NCBI GenBank assembly: GCA_030740135.1
Contig: JASLXW010000005.1
Coordinates: forward strand, 3,144-26,447
Source of the DNA: Nitrospinota bacterium
GTDB taxonomy: Bacteria; UBA8248; JACPRG01
Direction: 5' to 3'
Length of the DNA stretch: 23,304 bases
Shown: positions 7,827-14,164 of the stretch, piece by piece
How the letters are laid out: each line of letters opens with the position of its first letter
How positions within the stretch are numbered: position 1 is the first letter of the stretch
Notes under the pieces: model-generated
What the model was told of the DNA's origin: nothing
Database searches by the model: none
Seen by the model: only the letters and a program-made list of their open reading frames with translations
Made by a program: the position numbers and the translations under genes

Positions 7827-8003
7827 TTACGGGTCTGGAAATAATTTTTGGATGGTCTTTTCTGGAACACCCTTGGAGCGTAAAATTTCGCTGGCCTCAA
7901 GCCTGTCTTCTCTGGACATCCCTTCAGTTGCCGCCCCTAAAAGGGCACGTTCTCCCGCCTCAAGGGACTCCTCCGGACTCAAGACATGTGCCCGCTCTTG
8001 CAT
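7827..8003 (-). CDS. Small protein of unknown function, 58 residues
   Basis: The minus-strand ATG at 8003 lies directly behind GGAGGAG. The frame encodes 58 residues: MQERAHVLSPEESLEAGER, a central AATEGMSREDRLEASEIL and an end at KTIQKLFPDP before TAA (7829-7827). The open frame extends further upstream to a TGA near 8090 without a standard start, so this could also be the tail of a damaged longer gene. The two short helical segments suggest a DNA-binding or antitoxin-size protein, but no family is recognised. It converges with the 84-residue gene, with a 15-base gap. Confidence 0.5.
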   Translation of the reverse strand: MQERAHVLSPEESLEAGERALLGAATEGMSREDRLEASEILRSKGVPEKTIQKLFPDP

Positions 8004-8095
8004 GATCTCCTCCGCCCGATTTTGAGTATTGCCTTTCGATATAGCTACATTCTGCCCAATTTCAACACTAACTGAGCAAGAATGATATCACAAAA

Positions 8096-8347
8096 TTAGC
8101 CCTTCCTTTTCCCCCATCTGGTCTTGGCCGCTCTTCGTGCGATCTCGCTCCGTTCCTCCGGCGTCAGCTTCTCCGCACGCGCCTTGCCGCCCTTCAACCC
8201 ACCGAGCCGACCCAGGGCGACCGCATGCGGATTCTTGCCTTCGTCCTCCGGCGACACTTCCGGCTCGCCTTCGGTGGCCGCACGGGCTATGCTGGCCGCC
8301 AGCTTGTTCAAGTCGGCAGGGCGTCTCTTCCTTGTCCGCTCAGGCAT
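8096..8347 (-). CDS. Small basic protein, 83 residues, LGRLGGLKGGKARAEKL type
   Basis: The product starts MPERTRKRRPADLNKLA. An acidic linker (SPEDEGKNPHA) is followed by ALGRLGGLKGGKARAEKL and EERSEIARRAAKTRWGKRKG. This glycine/lysine-rich tail is a recurring module in small uncharacterised bacterial proteins, often in mobile or toxin-antitoxin settings. The basic ends suggest nucleic acid binding, which is inference. The ATG at 8347 has only a weak AAGG upstream. Base composition is closer to the host than to the 84- and 58-residue neighbours. Confidence 0.65.
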   Translation of the reverse strand: MPERTRKRRPADLNKLAASIARAATEGEPEVSPEDEGKNPHAVALGRLGGLKGGKARAEKLTPEERSEIARRAAKTRWGKRKG

Positions 8348-8404
8348 ACCTTAAAACTAGCACATCCTGACCGGATTTTCCAGGGAATCTGGCGCCCAAG
8401 AAAA

Positions 8405-8422
8405 TCAAACTGACCCACCACC
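8405..8422 (+). repeat. IS-end-like sequence, inverted relative to the one at 7070-7096
   Basis: The plus strand reads AAACTGACCCACCACCG. The minus strand next to the transposase stop reads AAACTGACCCGCTACCG, a match of 15 in 17. The two copies bracket the island at 7070-8422 in opposite orientations and may be remnants of two related IS ends. The match is short, so chance is not excluded. Confidence 0.4.
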
Positions 8423-8468
8423 GCCTTGCCGGCGCCCCTTGAGTCCGCTGGTTTTTGGGAAATCCAGG

Positions 8469-8938
8469 TTAGTCGTCGTCTTTTCCACCGCCGGTTTTGC
8501 GCCGGTGTTTCCTTCCGAAGGAGGCATAGAGCCCCCGCATCAGCTCATCCCGCTCCTCATCGGTCAGTTTGGCCTTCCGGCGGAATCGCCTATACACGGA
8601 GGGGGCATCGAGCCTTCCTCGACGGACTCCCCGGATTCTTTCGCCTCCTTCTGCGGCCGGTCCCATTCCGAGAAGTTGAGCTCGTCCCGCGCTTTTCGCA
8701 CGTCCCGCTGGATCCACCACGAGATGGGCGCGATGTAGGAGTACCACGGCCAGATGGTTTCGTTGCTGTGGCAGTCGTAGCAGAGCCGGACGGCCAGCTC
8801 ACGGGTTCTCGGACTGTCCCACTTGGGCTCGGCCCGGACGGACGGGTTCTCCCGGTTGCGCCCATAAGGGACGACCTGGATGCCGACGAAGAGAACGACG
8901 AGGCCGATGAGAATCCTTCGAATCCAGCGCTTGATCAA
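8469..8938 (-). pseudogene. Membrane-anchored haem-binding domain protein (Haem_bd, PF14376 type), frameshifted
   Basis: Translation starts at TTG 8938 behind GGGAGA. An N-terminal membrane segment (RILIGLVVLFVGIQVV) is followed by the haem-attachment sequence CYDCHSNET with WPWYSYIAPISWW and KARDELNFSEW, all characteristic of this c-type haem domain. The frame breaks after VEEGSMPP. The family-typical C-terminus (KAKLTDEERDELMRGLYASFG) continues in another frame to a TAA at 8471-8469. Adding one G to the G5 run at 8601-8605 joins the halves into about 156 residues, the normal size. A homopolymer base-call error is therefore as likely as a true pseudogene. The domain would sit on the periplasmic side; its partner is unknown. 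Confidence 0.85.
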
Positions 8939-9186
8939 TCGAAATCTCCCCTGGACGGAATTTTTGAGCGTTTCGTCATCAGGCCCTAGACCCGAAGCCC
9001 GAAGATTGCCATAGCGGGTGTCATAGAAGCGAGATATCCCGTTGGCGCATCAAAGCATTCCGGCAGAGAGGCCTTTTGGATCCACAGATTGCACAGATGG
9101 TTTTACATGGAGGGGTCAGGCGGAGGCGCGGGTCGGTTGACCCTCGGTCTTCGCTGGTTTTCGATTGGGTGTGGCGTATGCGCGGA
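8939..9186. other. Intergenic region without recognisable gene
   Basis: This spacer separates the divergent haem-protein and moaD genes. No conserved open frame is visible. It carries the second, inverted copy (9129-9143) of the 15-base motif found at 1648-1662. The moaD promoter begins at its right end. No clear promoter for the haem-protein gene was found. Confidence 0.5.
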
Positions 9187-9215
9187 TTGACAGTCCAGGT
9201 TACGGAACCTACGAT
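9187..9215 (+). promoter_or_regulatory. Candidate sigma-70 promoter of moaDE
   Basis: A perfect -35 TTGACA (9187-9192) is followed after 17 bases by TACGAT (9210-9215), four of six matches to the -10 consensus. Transcription would start about 9222, roughly 43 bases before the moaD start. Confidence 0.6.
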
Positions 9216-9264
9216 CTTATTGTAAAGGGATTGTCCGGATAAGCTCGCGGGAAAGGGATGGTGC

Positions 9265-9519
9265 GTGCGGGTTAATGTGCTGGCGTTCGCGTGGGCGAAG
9301 GACGCGATCGGGGCCGAGCGGATCCAGGCGGAGGCGCCCGAGGGCGCGACCGTCGAGGGGCTGATGCGCCAACTGGCCGAGTCGCACCCGAGACTCGCCG
9401 AGCGGGCCGAGTCCTTAACGGTCGCGGTGAACGAGGAGTTCGTCGGACGCGATTTTTCCTTGAGCGAGGGGGATGAAGTCGCCCTGATCCCGCCGATTTC
9501 CGGAGGCCGCGGTGTTTAA
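9265..9519 (+). CDS. moaD: Molybdopterin synthase small subunit MoaD (sulfur carrier)
   Basis: The 84-residue ubiquitin-like protein has the MoaD pattern: an N-terminal strand VNVLAFAWAKDAIG, a central RLAERAESLTVAVNEEF and a C-terminal EGDEVALIPPISGG. It carries the thiocarboxylate sulfur that MoaE inserts into cyclic pyranopterin monophosphate. The start is GTG 9265 with GGGA upstream; the competing GTG at 9261 is in a frame that stops at once. MoaD normally ends at Gly-Gly, which is adenylated and sulfurated. Here three residues (RGV) follow G80-G81 because the frame runs on into the start of moaE. The tail would have to be removed, or the base sequence is wrong at this point. Confidence 0.88.
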   Translation: MRVNVLAFAWAKDAIGAERIQAEAPEGATVEGLMRQLAESHPRLAERAESLTVAVNEEFVGRDFSLSEGDEVALIPPISGGRGV

Positions 9520-9943
9520 GATCTCCGAAACGCCGATCAACTTGGACGACCTCCACCGCGCCGTTCTGAGCTCCGGCCAGGGGGCGCTCGTGGATTTCTT
9601 CGGCATTGTCCGCGATCACGCCCGGGGACAAAAAGTCGTCGAGCTCGAATACAACGCCTATAAGCCCATGGCCGAGAAGAAGCTCCGGCAGATCGGCGGC
9701 GAGATTGCGGAGAAATGGGGCACGGACGCCGTGGCCATCGTCCACCGGGTCGGCCGGCTTCAAATCGGCGACACGGCCGTCGTCATCTCCGTGGCTTCCG
9801 CCCACAGGGCGGAGGCGTTCGCGGCGTGCAAGTACGCCATCGACCGGATCAAGCAGATCGTCCCGATCTGGAAAAAGGAAACGGGCGAGGATGGCGTCGA
9901 GTGGGTCGAGGAGGGCGTAGTCGATGTCGAGGGCGCGGTGTAA
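9512..9943 (+). CDS. moaE: Molybdopterin synthase catalytic subunit MoaE
   Basis: The 143-residue protein is of typical length. It shows GIVRDHARGQ, LEYNAYKPMAEKK, HRVGRLQIGDTAVVISV and SAHRAEAFAACKYAIDR. The catalytic lysines, corresponding to K119 and K126 of the E. coli enzyme, are K114 and K121 in IKQIVPIWKKE. It converts cyclic pyranopterin monophosphate to molybdopterin using sulfur from MoaD. GTG 9512 overlaps moaD by eight bases, so translation is probably coupled. The product is needed for molybdenum enzymes such as the CoxL-type hydroxylase encoded at 4073-6421. Confidence 0.95.
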   Translation: MFKISETPINLDDLHRAVLSSGQGALVDFFGIVRDHARGQKVVELEYNAYKPMAEKKLRQIGGEIAEKWGTDAVAIVHRVGRLQIGDTAVVISVASAHRAEAFAACKYAIDRIKQIVPIWKKETGEDGVEWVEEGVVDVEGAV

Positions 9944-9976
9944 CGGCCCGGAGTCCCGGGCGTTCGAGCCGGGGGG

Positions 9977-10006
9977 TTGATATTTCCGGACGCATTGCTT
10001 TACAGT
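9977..10006 (+). promoter_or_regulatory. Candidate promoter of the tRNA-Gly gene
   Basis: TTGATA (9977-9982) and TACAGT (10001-10006) are separated by 18 bases. The predicted start near 10013 is about 35 bases before the mature tRNA 5' end. Confidence 0.5.
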
Positions 10007-10046
10007 CTTTTTCTAGAGGTGAGCGCAATCGATTGATTCATCCCGG

Positions 10047-10121
10047 GCGGGCGTAATTCAGAGGTAGAATGTCAGCTTCCCAAGCTGAACGTCGTGGGTT
10101 CGATTCCCATCGCCCGCTCCA
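10047..10121 (+). tRNA. tRNA-Gly (anticodon CCC)
   Basis: A complete cloverleaf can be drawn. The acceptor stem is GCGGGCG/CGCCCGC, the D stem ATTC/GAAT, the anticodon stem TCAGC/GCTGA with loop TTCCCAA, and the T arm GTGGG/CCCAT with loop TTCGATT. The discriminator is T and CCA is encoded. Loop positions 34-36 are CCC, reading the GGG codon. Confidence 0.95.
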
Positions 10122-10242
10122 TTTTGAGCGCTGACGCGGCTCGTCCACGGGAACCCAGCATCCGGGACGGGCCTCGTTTTTTGTGGCGCTGGAACCGGCG
10201 AACCGCCCCCATCCCCCCTCGCCGTGGAAGATAAGGAAAAGC

Positions 10243-11145
10243 GTGTCCGGCTCGAATTCATCGGCAAGACGAAAGAGCGGACCCGCCCGGCACGTCCTCA
10301 TCGGCCCCGATGAGCCATTCGGCGACCTTCACGTCCACACCGATTTCTCAGACGGCGTTCACTCCCCGGAGAAGGTGGTCGAACAGGCGGCCGCCCTCGG
10401 GATGTCTTTTCTGGCCATCGCGGATCACGACACCGTACGGGGCGTCGTCCCCGCCCGCGGCCGCGCCCGGGAGCTGGGACTCCGCTTGATCCCCGCCGTC
10501 GAGATCAGCGCGACCACGGAGGCCGGCGACGTTCACTTCCTCGGCTACCTCGTGGACGTCGAGGACGCGGTGTTCAACGCGGCCTTGTCCGGGATCGAGG
10601 TCCGGCGGCGCGAGCGCGTTCTCCGGATGATTGAAAGGCTACGCAAGCTCGGCGTGCCGGCCGACCCCGACGCCTATTTCACCAGCCACCCCAAGGGGCT
10701 GGCGGGCCGGTTGAACCTGTCGACGTACTTGGTTTCGGCGGGCCTGGTCCCTTCGAAAGAAGAGGTGTTCTCCCGGTACCTGGGCATGGGTTGTCCGGCC
10801 TATGAGCCCGTCGACGCCTTGACAACGGCCGAGGCGCTCCGGATCATCCGAAGTGCGGGCGGGGTGTCCGTGATGGCCCATCCCGGGCGGGGCGGAAAGG
10901 ACCACTTGATCCCGGAGCTCGCGGCCGAGGGGCTCTGCGGGATCGAGGTCTATCATTCCAGCCACAGCCCGGCCGCGGCGAAGTCGTACCGGCGCCTAGC
11001 GGAGGCCCGGGGGCTGCTTGTCACCGGCGGGTCCGACTGCCACGGCAGAGACGACCCGCACGCCCTGATGGGAACGGTCCGCGCGCCCGCGTCGTTTGTT
11101 GAAGCGCTGGAAGCGAAGGCCGCCGCCCTGCGGCCGGCCGGATGA
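10243..11145 (+). CDS. PHP-domain phosphoesterase (TrpH/YciV, RNase AM-like)
   Basis: The 300-residue protein carries the metal-binding motifs of the PHP superfamily in order: DLHVHTDFSDG (about 28-38), ADHDT, VEISA, an insertion domain with RRRERVLRMIERLRKLG, VMAHPGR and GSDCHG near the C-terminus. This arrangement matches the TrpH/YciV branch, whose E. coli member is a 5'-3' exonuclease on short RNA and 3',5'-bisnucleotides. I chose GTG 10243 because AAGGA lies six bases upstream and the longer frame would add a non-conserved proline-rich tail running toward the tRNA. It lies alone between tRNA-Gly and the regulator gene, which starts 39 bases after its stop. Confidence 0.9.
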   Translation: MSGSNSSARRKSGPARHVLIGPDEPFGDLHVHTDFSDGVHSPEKVVEQAAALGMSFLAIADHDTVRGVVPARGRARELGLRLIPAVEISATTEAGDVHFLGYLVDVEDAVFNAALSGIEVRRRERVLRMIERLRKLGVPADPDAYFTSHPKGLAGRLNLSTYLVSAGLVPSKEEVFSRYLGMGCPAYEPVDALTTAEALRIIRSAGGVSVMAHPGRGGKDHLIPELAAEGLCGIEVYHSSHSPAAAKSYRRLAEARGLLVTGGSDCHGRDDPHALMGTVRAPASFVEALEAKAAALRPAG

Positions 11146-11184
11146 ACCGGTCGAGCCGGGCGGTGTTGGGGAGGGGAGCGCGTC

Positions 11185-12321
11185 GTGTCGCGCCGGCACC
11201 AGATTCAGCGGCAATGGGAGATTGTCCGGTATCTGGAAGCCGGCGGCGCCTTGACCCTGGCCGACCTCGCCGAGTTGATCCGCCCGCCGGATGACCGGTC
11301 CGACGGTCGAGCCGGGTCCGGGGAGGAAGAACCGCGAAGGTGGAGCCAGGGCACCCTCCGGCGCGACCTGGAAGACCTCATCCAGGCCGGGTTCCCCATC
11401 CTGAAGCAGGTTCAGGGGGGCGTCCGCTGGCGGTTCCCCGAGGGGTATCGCAACGCCATCCCCGGGCCTTTTCCCCTCTCCGAGCTGATGGCCCTTTATT
11501 ATGCGCGCCGGGTGTTCGACGCCTTTCGCGAGACGCCCTTCCGCCGGACGTTCCAATCCTTCCTGATCACCCTGGAAAAGCTGCTGCCCCCGCCGGTCCG
11601 GGATTTTCTCGATCGGCTGGATCAACACTTCGGGCCCTATCTGCCCGCCGTGAAGTCTCTCGCCGTCCGGCAAAAGGTTCTGGAGGAGATGACCCGGGCC
11701 GCGGACGAGCGCCGGTGCGTGGAGATTCGGGTTCAGCCGTCCGGGAGGCGCCGCGCCTCCTGGCGCCGAATGGACCCTTACGGGGTCTGGCACCGGCTCG
11801 GTCGGACGCTGTTGATGGGCCATTTGCACGAGACCCGGAGCCTGGAGCTCCTTCCGCTCGAATCGATCCGCGAAGTCCGCGCGACGGAAGACGTCTTTCA
11901 ACTCCCCTTGGACATCGACTTTCATTCGGTGTTGATCGAAAAGATGGAAGGGTTGTCCGGCGCGCCTTCCCCCGGGATAGAGGTTCAGGTCCGTTGTTCC
12001 GGCGACGCCGTCGAGCGGGTCCGGGAGGCGATCGAGCGCGGCTGGCTTCCGGGGATCTCCCTGGAATCGGCCGAGCCCTCAGGGCGCGCCGGCGATCCTG
12101 CCGGAAGCGGTTCGGGGGAAGAGGGGGCGTCGCTCGTCCGGCTCTCGGCGTCCGACCTGAACTCGGTCCGGGCCTGGGTGTTGAGTCTGGGCGGCGGGGC
12201 GGAGGTGGTTTCCCCCGAGGAGCTCCGGCGAGCCGTCGCACGGGAGCTTCGGGAGGCGCAGGGGCGTTACCGGCCCGAAAGCCGGCGGGAAACGCCGAAA
12301 CCGGGGGACGGCGGCGGATGA
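11185..12321 (+). CDS. HTH/WYL-domain-like transcriptional regulator
   Basis: The 378-residue protein begins with a winged helix-turn-helix (IQRQWEIVRYLEAGGALTLADLAE, then TLRRDLEDLIQAGFPI). A linker region with FPLSELMALYYARRV is followed by a WYL-type domain (RRMDPYGVWHRLGRTLLMG, then LELLPLESIREVRATEDVF) and a WCX-like C-terminal region. The eponymous W-Y-L is replaced by TLLMG, so ligand binding may differ. An inserted charged linker (about residues 37-53) splits the helix-turn-helix, and the C-terminal region carries a low-complexity Gly/Ser/Glu segment. GTG 11185 has GGGGAGG upstream. Such proteins act as nucleic-acid-responsive or metabolic regulators; the target is unknown. Confidence 0.82.
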   Translation: MSRRHQIQRQWEIVRYLEAGGALTLADLAELIRPPDDRSDGRAGSGEEEPRRWSQGTLRRDLEDLIQAGFPILKQVQGGVRWRFPEGYRNAIPGPFPLSELMALYYARRVFDAFRETPFRRTFQSFLITLEKLLPPPVRDFLDRLDQHFGPYLPAVKSLAVRQKVLEEMTRAADERRCVEIRVQPSGRRRASWRRMDPYGVWHRLGRTLLMGHLHETRSLELLPLESIREVRATEDVFQLPLDIDFHSVLIEKMEGLSGAPSPGIEVQVRCSGDAVERVREAIERGWLPGISLESAEPSGRAGDPAGSGSGEEGASLVRLSASDLNSVRAWVLSLGGGAEVVSPEELRRAVARELREAQGRYRPESRRETPKPGDGGG

Positions 12322-12515
12322 TGAAGCCGGAGTCTGGACACCCGGGTTGCCGGGTGCCATATTATGGTGAACTGAGAGGTTTCGTTCAACGCCCTGCCGG
12401 ATCCTTTCAGGAAGGAAGGCCGGTTCCCGATGGGTTTCACCCCGGGAGGGACGCTGGCGAAGGAGGGGGCGGAAAGGACCGGCCGGTCGGCGGGAAAGCC
12501 GGGGGATGAAGCGAC
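12322..12515. other. Short spacer with a hairpin
   Basis: It contains an inverted repeat, CACCCGG (12339-12345) and CCGGGTG (12350-12356), with a GTTG loop. An outer TGG/CCA pair extends the stem after one bulged A. A TATTAT follows at about 12360 instead of a T tract. It may be a weak terminator for the regulator gene or part of the promoter region of the DUF507 pair; neither is certain. Confidence 0.35.
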
Positions 12516-12797
12516 ATGCGGTTGCGCAAGGAAGTCATCGACAGGCTCGCACGCTCGATCTCCCGCGAATTGATCCGGTTCGGGTACGTCGACACCGAGA
12601 TGACCGAGGATGAGCTGCGATACCGCCTGGTGGAGTGGGTCGCCGATGATTTGCGCGTCGAGGATTCTCTGAACGAGGAAGTGAGGGAGATACTCACCAA
12701 CTTCGAGGGCGAGATGGATCGACGCAACGTCGAGTATTCCCGAATGTTCGATCTGGTCAAGCGCCGCCTCGTGCGGGAAAGAAATCTGATCTTGTAG
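12516..12797 (+). CDS. DUF507 family protein (first of two)
   Basis: The 93-residue helical, charged protein starts MRLRKEVIDRLARSISREL, has VADDLRVEDSLNEEVREIL in the middle and ends KRRLVRERNLIL. These are hallmarks of DUF507, a small cytoplasmic family of unknown function. A partly alignable paralogue starts 12 bases after its stop. The ATG at 12516 gives the family N-terminus; no strong ribosome site precedes it. Co-transcription with the second DUF507 gene and probably coaE is likely. Confidence 0.88.
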   Translation: MRLRKEVIDRLARSISRELIRFGYVDTEMTEDELRYRLVEWVADDLRVEDSLNEEVREILTNFEGEMDRRNVEYSRMFDLVKRRLVRERNLIL

Positions 12798-12808
12798 AAA
12801 GGGCGGCC

Positions 12809-13093
12809 ATGTTCGTCGGTCTGAGCCGGGAGAAGATCAACCACCTCTCGAAGGAGATCATCGAGCGCTTGGAGGCCAACGAGGAGATTGGTCTGCTCAA
12901 GCCCGCCAATGACGTGCGGCTGCGCATCGTCCGCGTCATGACCGAAGAAATCCGCCTCGAAGAAACCATCGACGACGAGGTGACCCACACCCTTCAATCC
13001 TACGGCCGAAAGATTCCCGAAGGCAGTCCGGAATGGGAAGTCCTCTATCGCAAGCACCACGAAGAGGAGCTCGTCCGCCGGGGTCTCAAGTAG
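12809..13093 (+). CDS. DUF507 family protein (second of two)
   Basis: The 94-residue product starts MFVGLSREKINHLSKEIIERL, contains EEIRLEETIDDEVTHTLQSYG and ends HHEEELVRRGLK. The segment IRLEETIDDEVTHTL aligns with LRVEDSLNEEVREIL of the preceding gene, and both proteins end in a basic LVR motif. They are divergent paralogues, perhaps partners in a heteromer. A short GGGCGG precedes the ATG. No function is known for the family. Confidence 0.88.
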   Translation: MFVGLSREKINHLSKEIIERLEANEEIGLLKPANDVRLRIVRVMTEEIRLEETIDDEVTHTLQSYGRKIPEGSPEWEVLYRKHHEEELVRRGLK

Positions 13094-13159
13094 CGCCCTG
13101 ACCGACACCTGATTCAATTCATCGCCAAAAGACCGCGTTCGGGGGAAAACGGCCGGAGA

Positions 13160-13774
13160 ATGCTCAAAGTCGGCCTGACGGGCGGAATCGCAAGCGGGAA
13201 GAGCACCGTCGCGGAAATGTTTCGCCGTCACGGCGCGCACCTGATCGACGCGGACCGGGTCTCCCGCGACGTGGTGGCGCCGGGCCGCCCGGCCCTCGAG
13301 GAGATCGTGGAGGCGTTCGGGCGCGGCGTACTCCGCCCCGACGGCGCGCTGGACCGCGCGGCCCTGGGGGCGATCGTGTTCAACGACGACGACGCCCGCG
13401 CCCGGCTGAACGCCATCGTTCACCCCCGGATTTGGGAAGAGGAGGATCGCCTGTGCGCGATCTATGAAGCGCGGGACCCGGATGGAATCGTCATGATCGA
13501 CGCGGCGGTGATCATCGAGGCGGGCGGCGCCGACCGGGTGGATCTGATGGTGGTGGTCGACGTGGACGCCGAGGAGCAGCTCGCGCGGCTGGTTGCCAAG
13601 GGAATGTCCGAAGAGGAGGCCCGCGCGCGGATCCGGTCGCAGATGCCCGCGGTGGAAAAGCGCACGTACGGGGATTACGTCCTGAACAACCGGGGCTCTG
13701 TGGAGGAGACGGGCAGGCAGGTCGAGCGGGTCTGGGGCGAGCTGGCGGCCCGGGCGATGGAAAAAAGATATTGA
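13160..13774 (+). CDS. coaE: Dephospho-CoA kinase
   Basis: The 204-residue protein catalyses the last step of coenzyme A synthesis, ATP-dependent phosphorylation of the ribose 3'-OH of dephospho-CoA. It shows the P-loop GGIASGKS (8-15), the substrate-site segment LIDADRVSRDVVAPG, VHPRIWEEE and the lid region near MSEEEARARIRSQ. The length is normal. The ATG has CCGGAG upstream. Its TGA stop is embedded in the -35 element of the rho promoter, so the downstream transcript starts immediately after it. Confidence 0.95.
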   Translation: MLKVGLTGGIASGKSTVAEMFRRHGAHLIDADRVSRDVVAPGRPALEEIVEAFGRGVLRPDGALDRAALGAIVFNDDDARARLNAIVHPRIWEEEDRLCAIYEARDPDGIVMIDAAVIIEAGGADRVDLMVVVDVDAEEQLARLVAKGMSEEEARARIRSQMPAVEKRTYGDYVLNNRGSVEETGRQVERVWGELAARAMEKRY

Positions 13775-13799
13775 CAAGTCGGCCTGGATTTCATATATT
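13771..13799 (+). promoter_or_regulatory. Near-consensus sigma-70 promoter of rho
   Basis: A perfect -35 TTGACA (13771-13776) and the -10 TATATT (13794-13799, five of six) are separated by the optimal 17 bases. It is the best promoter in the window. The -35 element contains the coaE stop codon. The predicted start near 13806 leaves a leader of over 200 bases before the first possible rho codon. Confidence 0.85.
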
Positions 13800-14161
13800 G
13801 CTCGTGACAATCACGCGAGTCCTCCTGACCTGACTCTGATACCCGACTTCCGAAGTAAGCGCTGCAAGGGTTATTCACCGTATCGGAAGGCAAACCACTA
13901 AGCGCAAAATTCCAGCGGTCTGAAGTCGCGCGAACCCGACTGTTTCTTTTCCGCTCCGCACAAAAGCGGGAACCCGTCAATCGTCCGTCAGGGAATCTTC
14001 CCCTGACAATCCAATCCCTTTTGAAAATGTAAGCCCCTATGCCCCCAAGAACTGTAAATCCCACGGCAAAATCCGAATCTCGCAAGTCGAACCTCACCGC
14101 GGAACCGAAGAAAGTCCAGGCCCCCGGCGTCTTCGCCGGGAATGACGGAGGAGGTGCGGGC
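13800..14161 (+). promoter_or_regulatory. Long structured leader of rho
   Basis: No separate gene is evident. Three hairpins are visible: CGTGA/TCACG near the 5' end, GTCAGGG/CCCTGAC (13987-13993 and 14001-14007), and CCCGGCG/CGCCGGG with a TCTT loop (14123-14140) shortly before the Shine-Dalgarno sequence. Autoregulation of rho through a long, Rho-sensitive leader is known in E. coli, so similar control is plausible. If translation began at ATG 14039 instead of TTG 14162, the last 123 bases would be coding. I recognise no established riboswitch. Confidence 0.5.
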
Positions 14162-14164
14162 TTG
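14147..14164 (+). promoter_or_regulatory. Perfect Shine-Dalgarno sequence deciding the rho start
   Basis: GGAGGAGGTG is fully complementary to the 16S rRNA 3' end and lies seven bases before TTG 14162. The upstream in-frame ATG at 14039 has no recognisable ribosome site. The TTG also begins the conserved N-terminal region of Rho. Confidence 0.75.

Noticed and set aside
12339..12365. Intrinsic terminator after the WYL-like gene
   Set aside because: The hairpin is good but is followed by TATTATGG rather than a T tract, so it is described only as a hairpin.
13860..13920. Possible c-di-GMP-I riboswitch, because of GGCAAACC followed by GCGCAAA
   Set aside because: The GNRA tetraloop, its receptor and the second conserved stem are not recognisable. 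Two short similar words are not sufficient.
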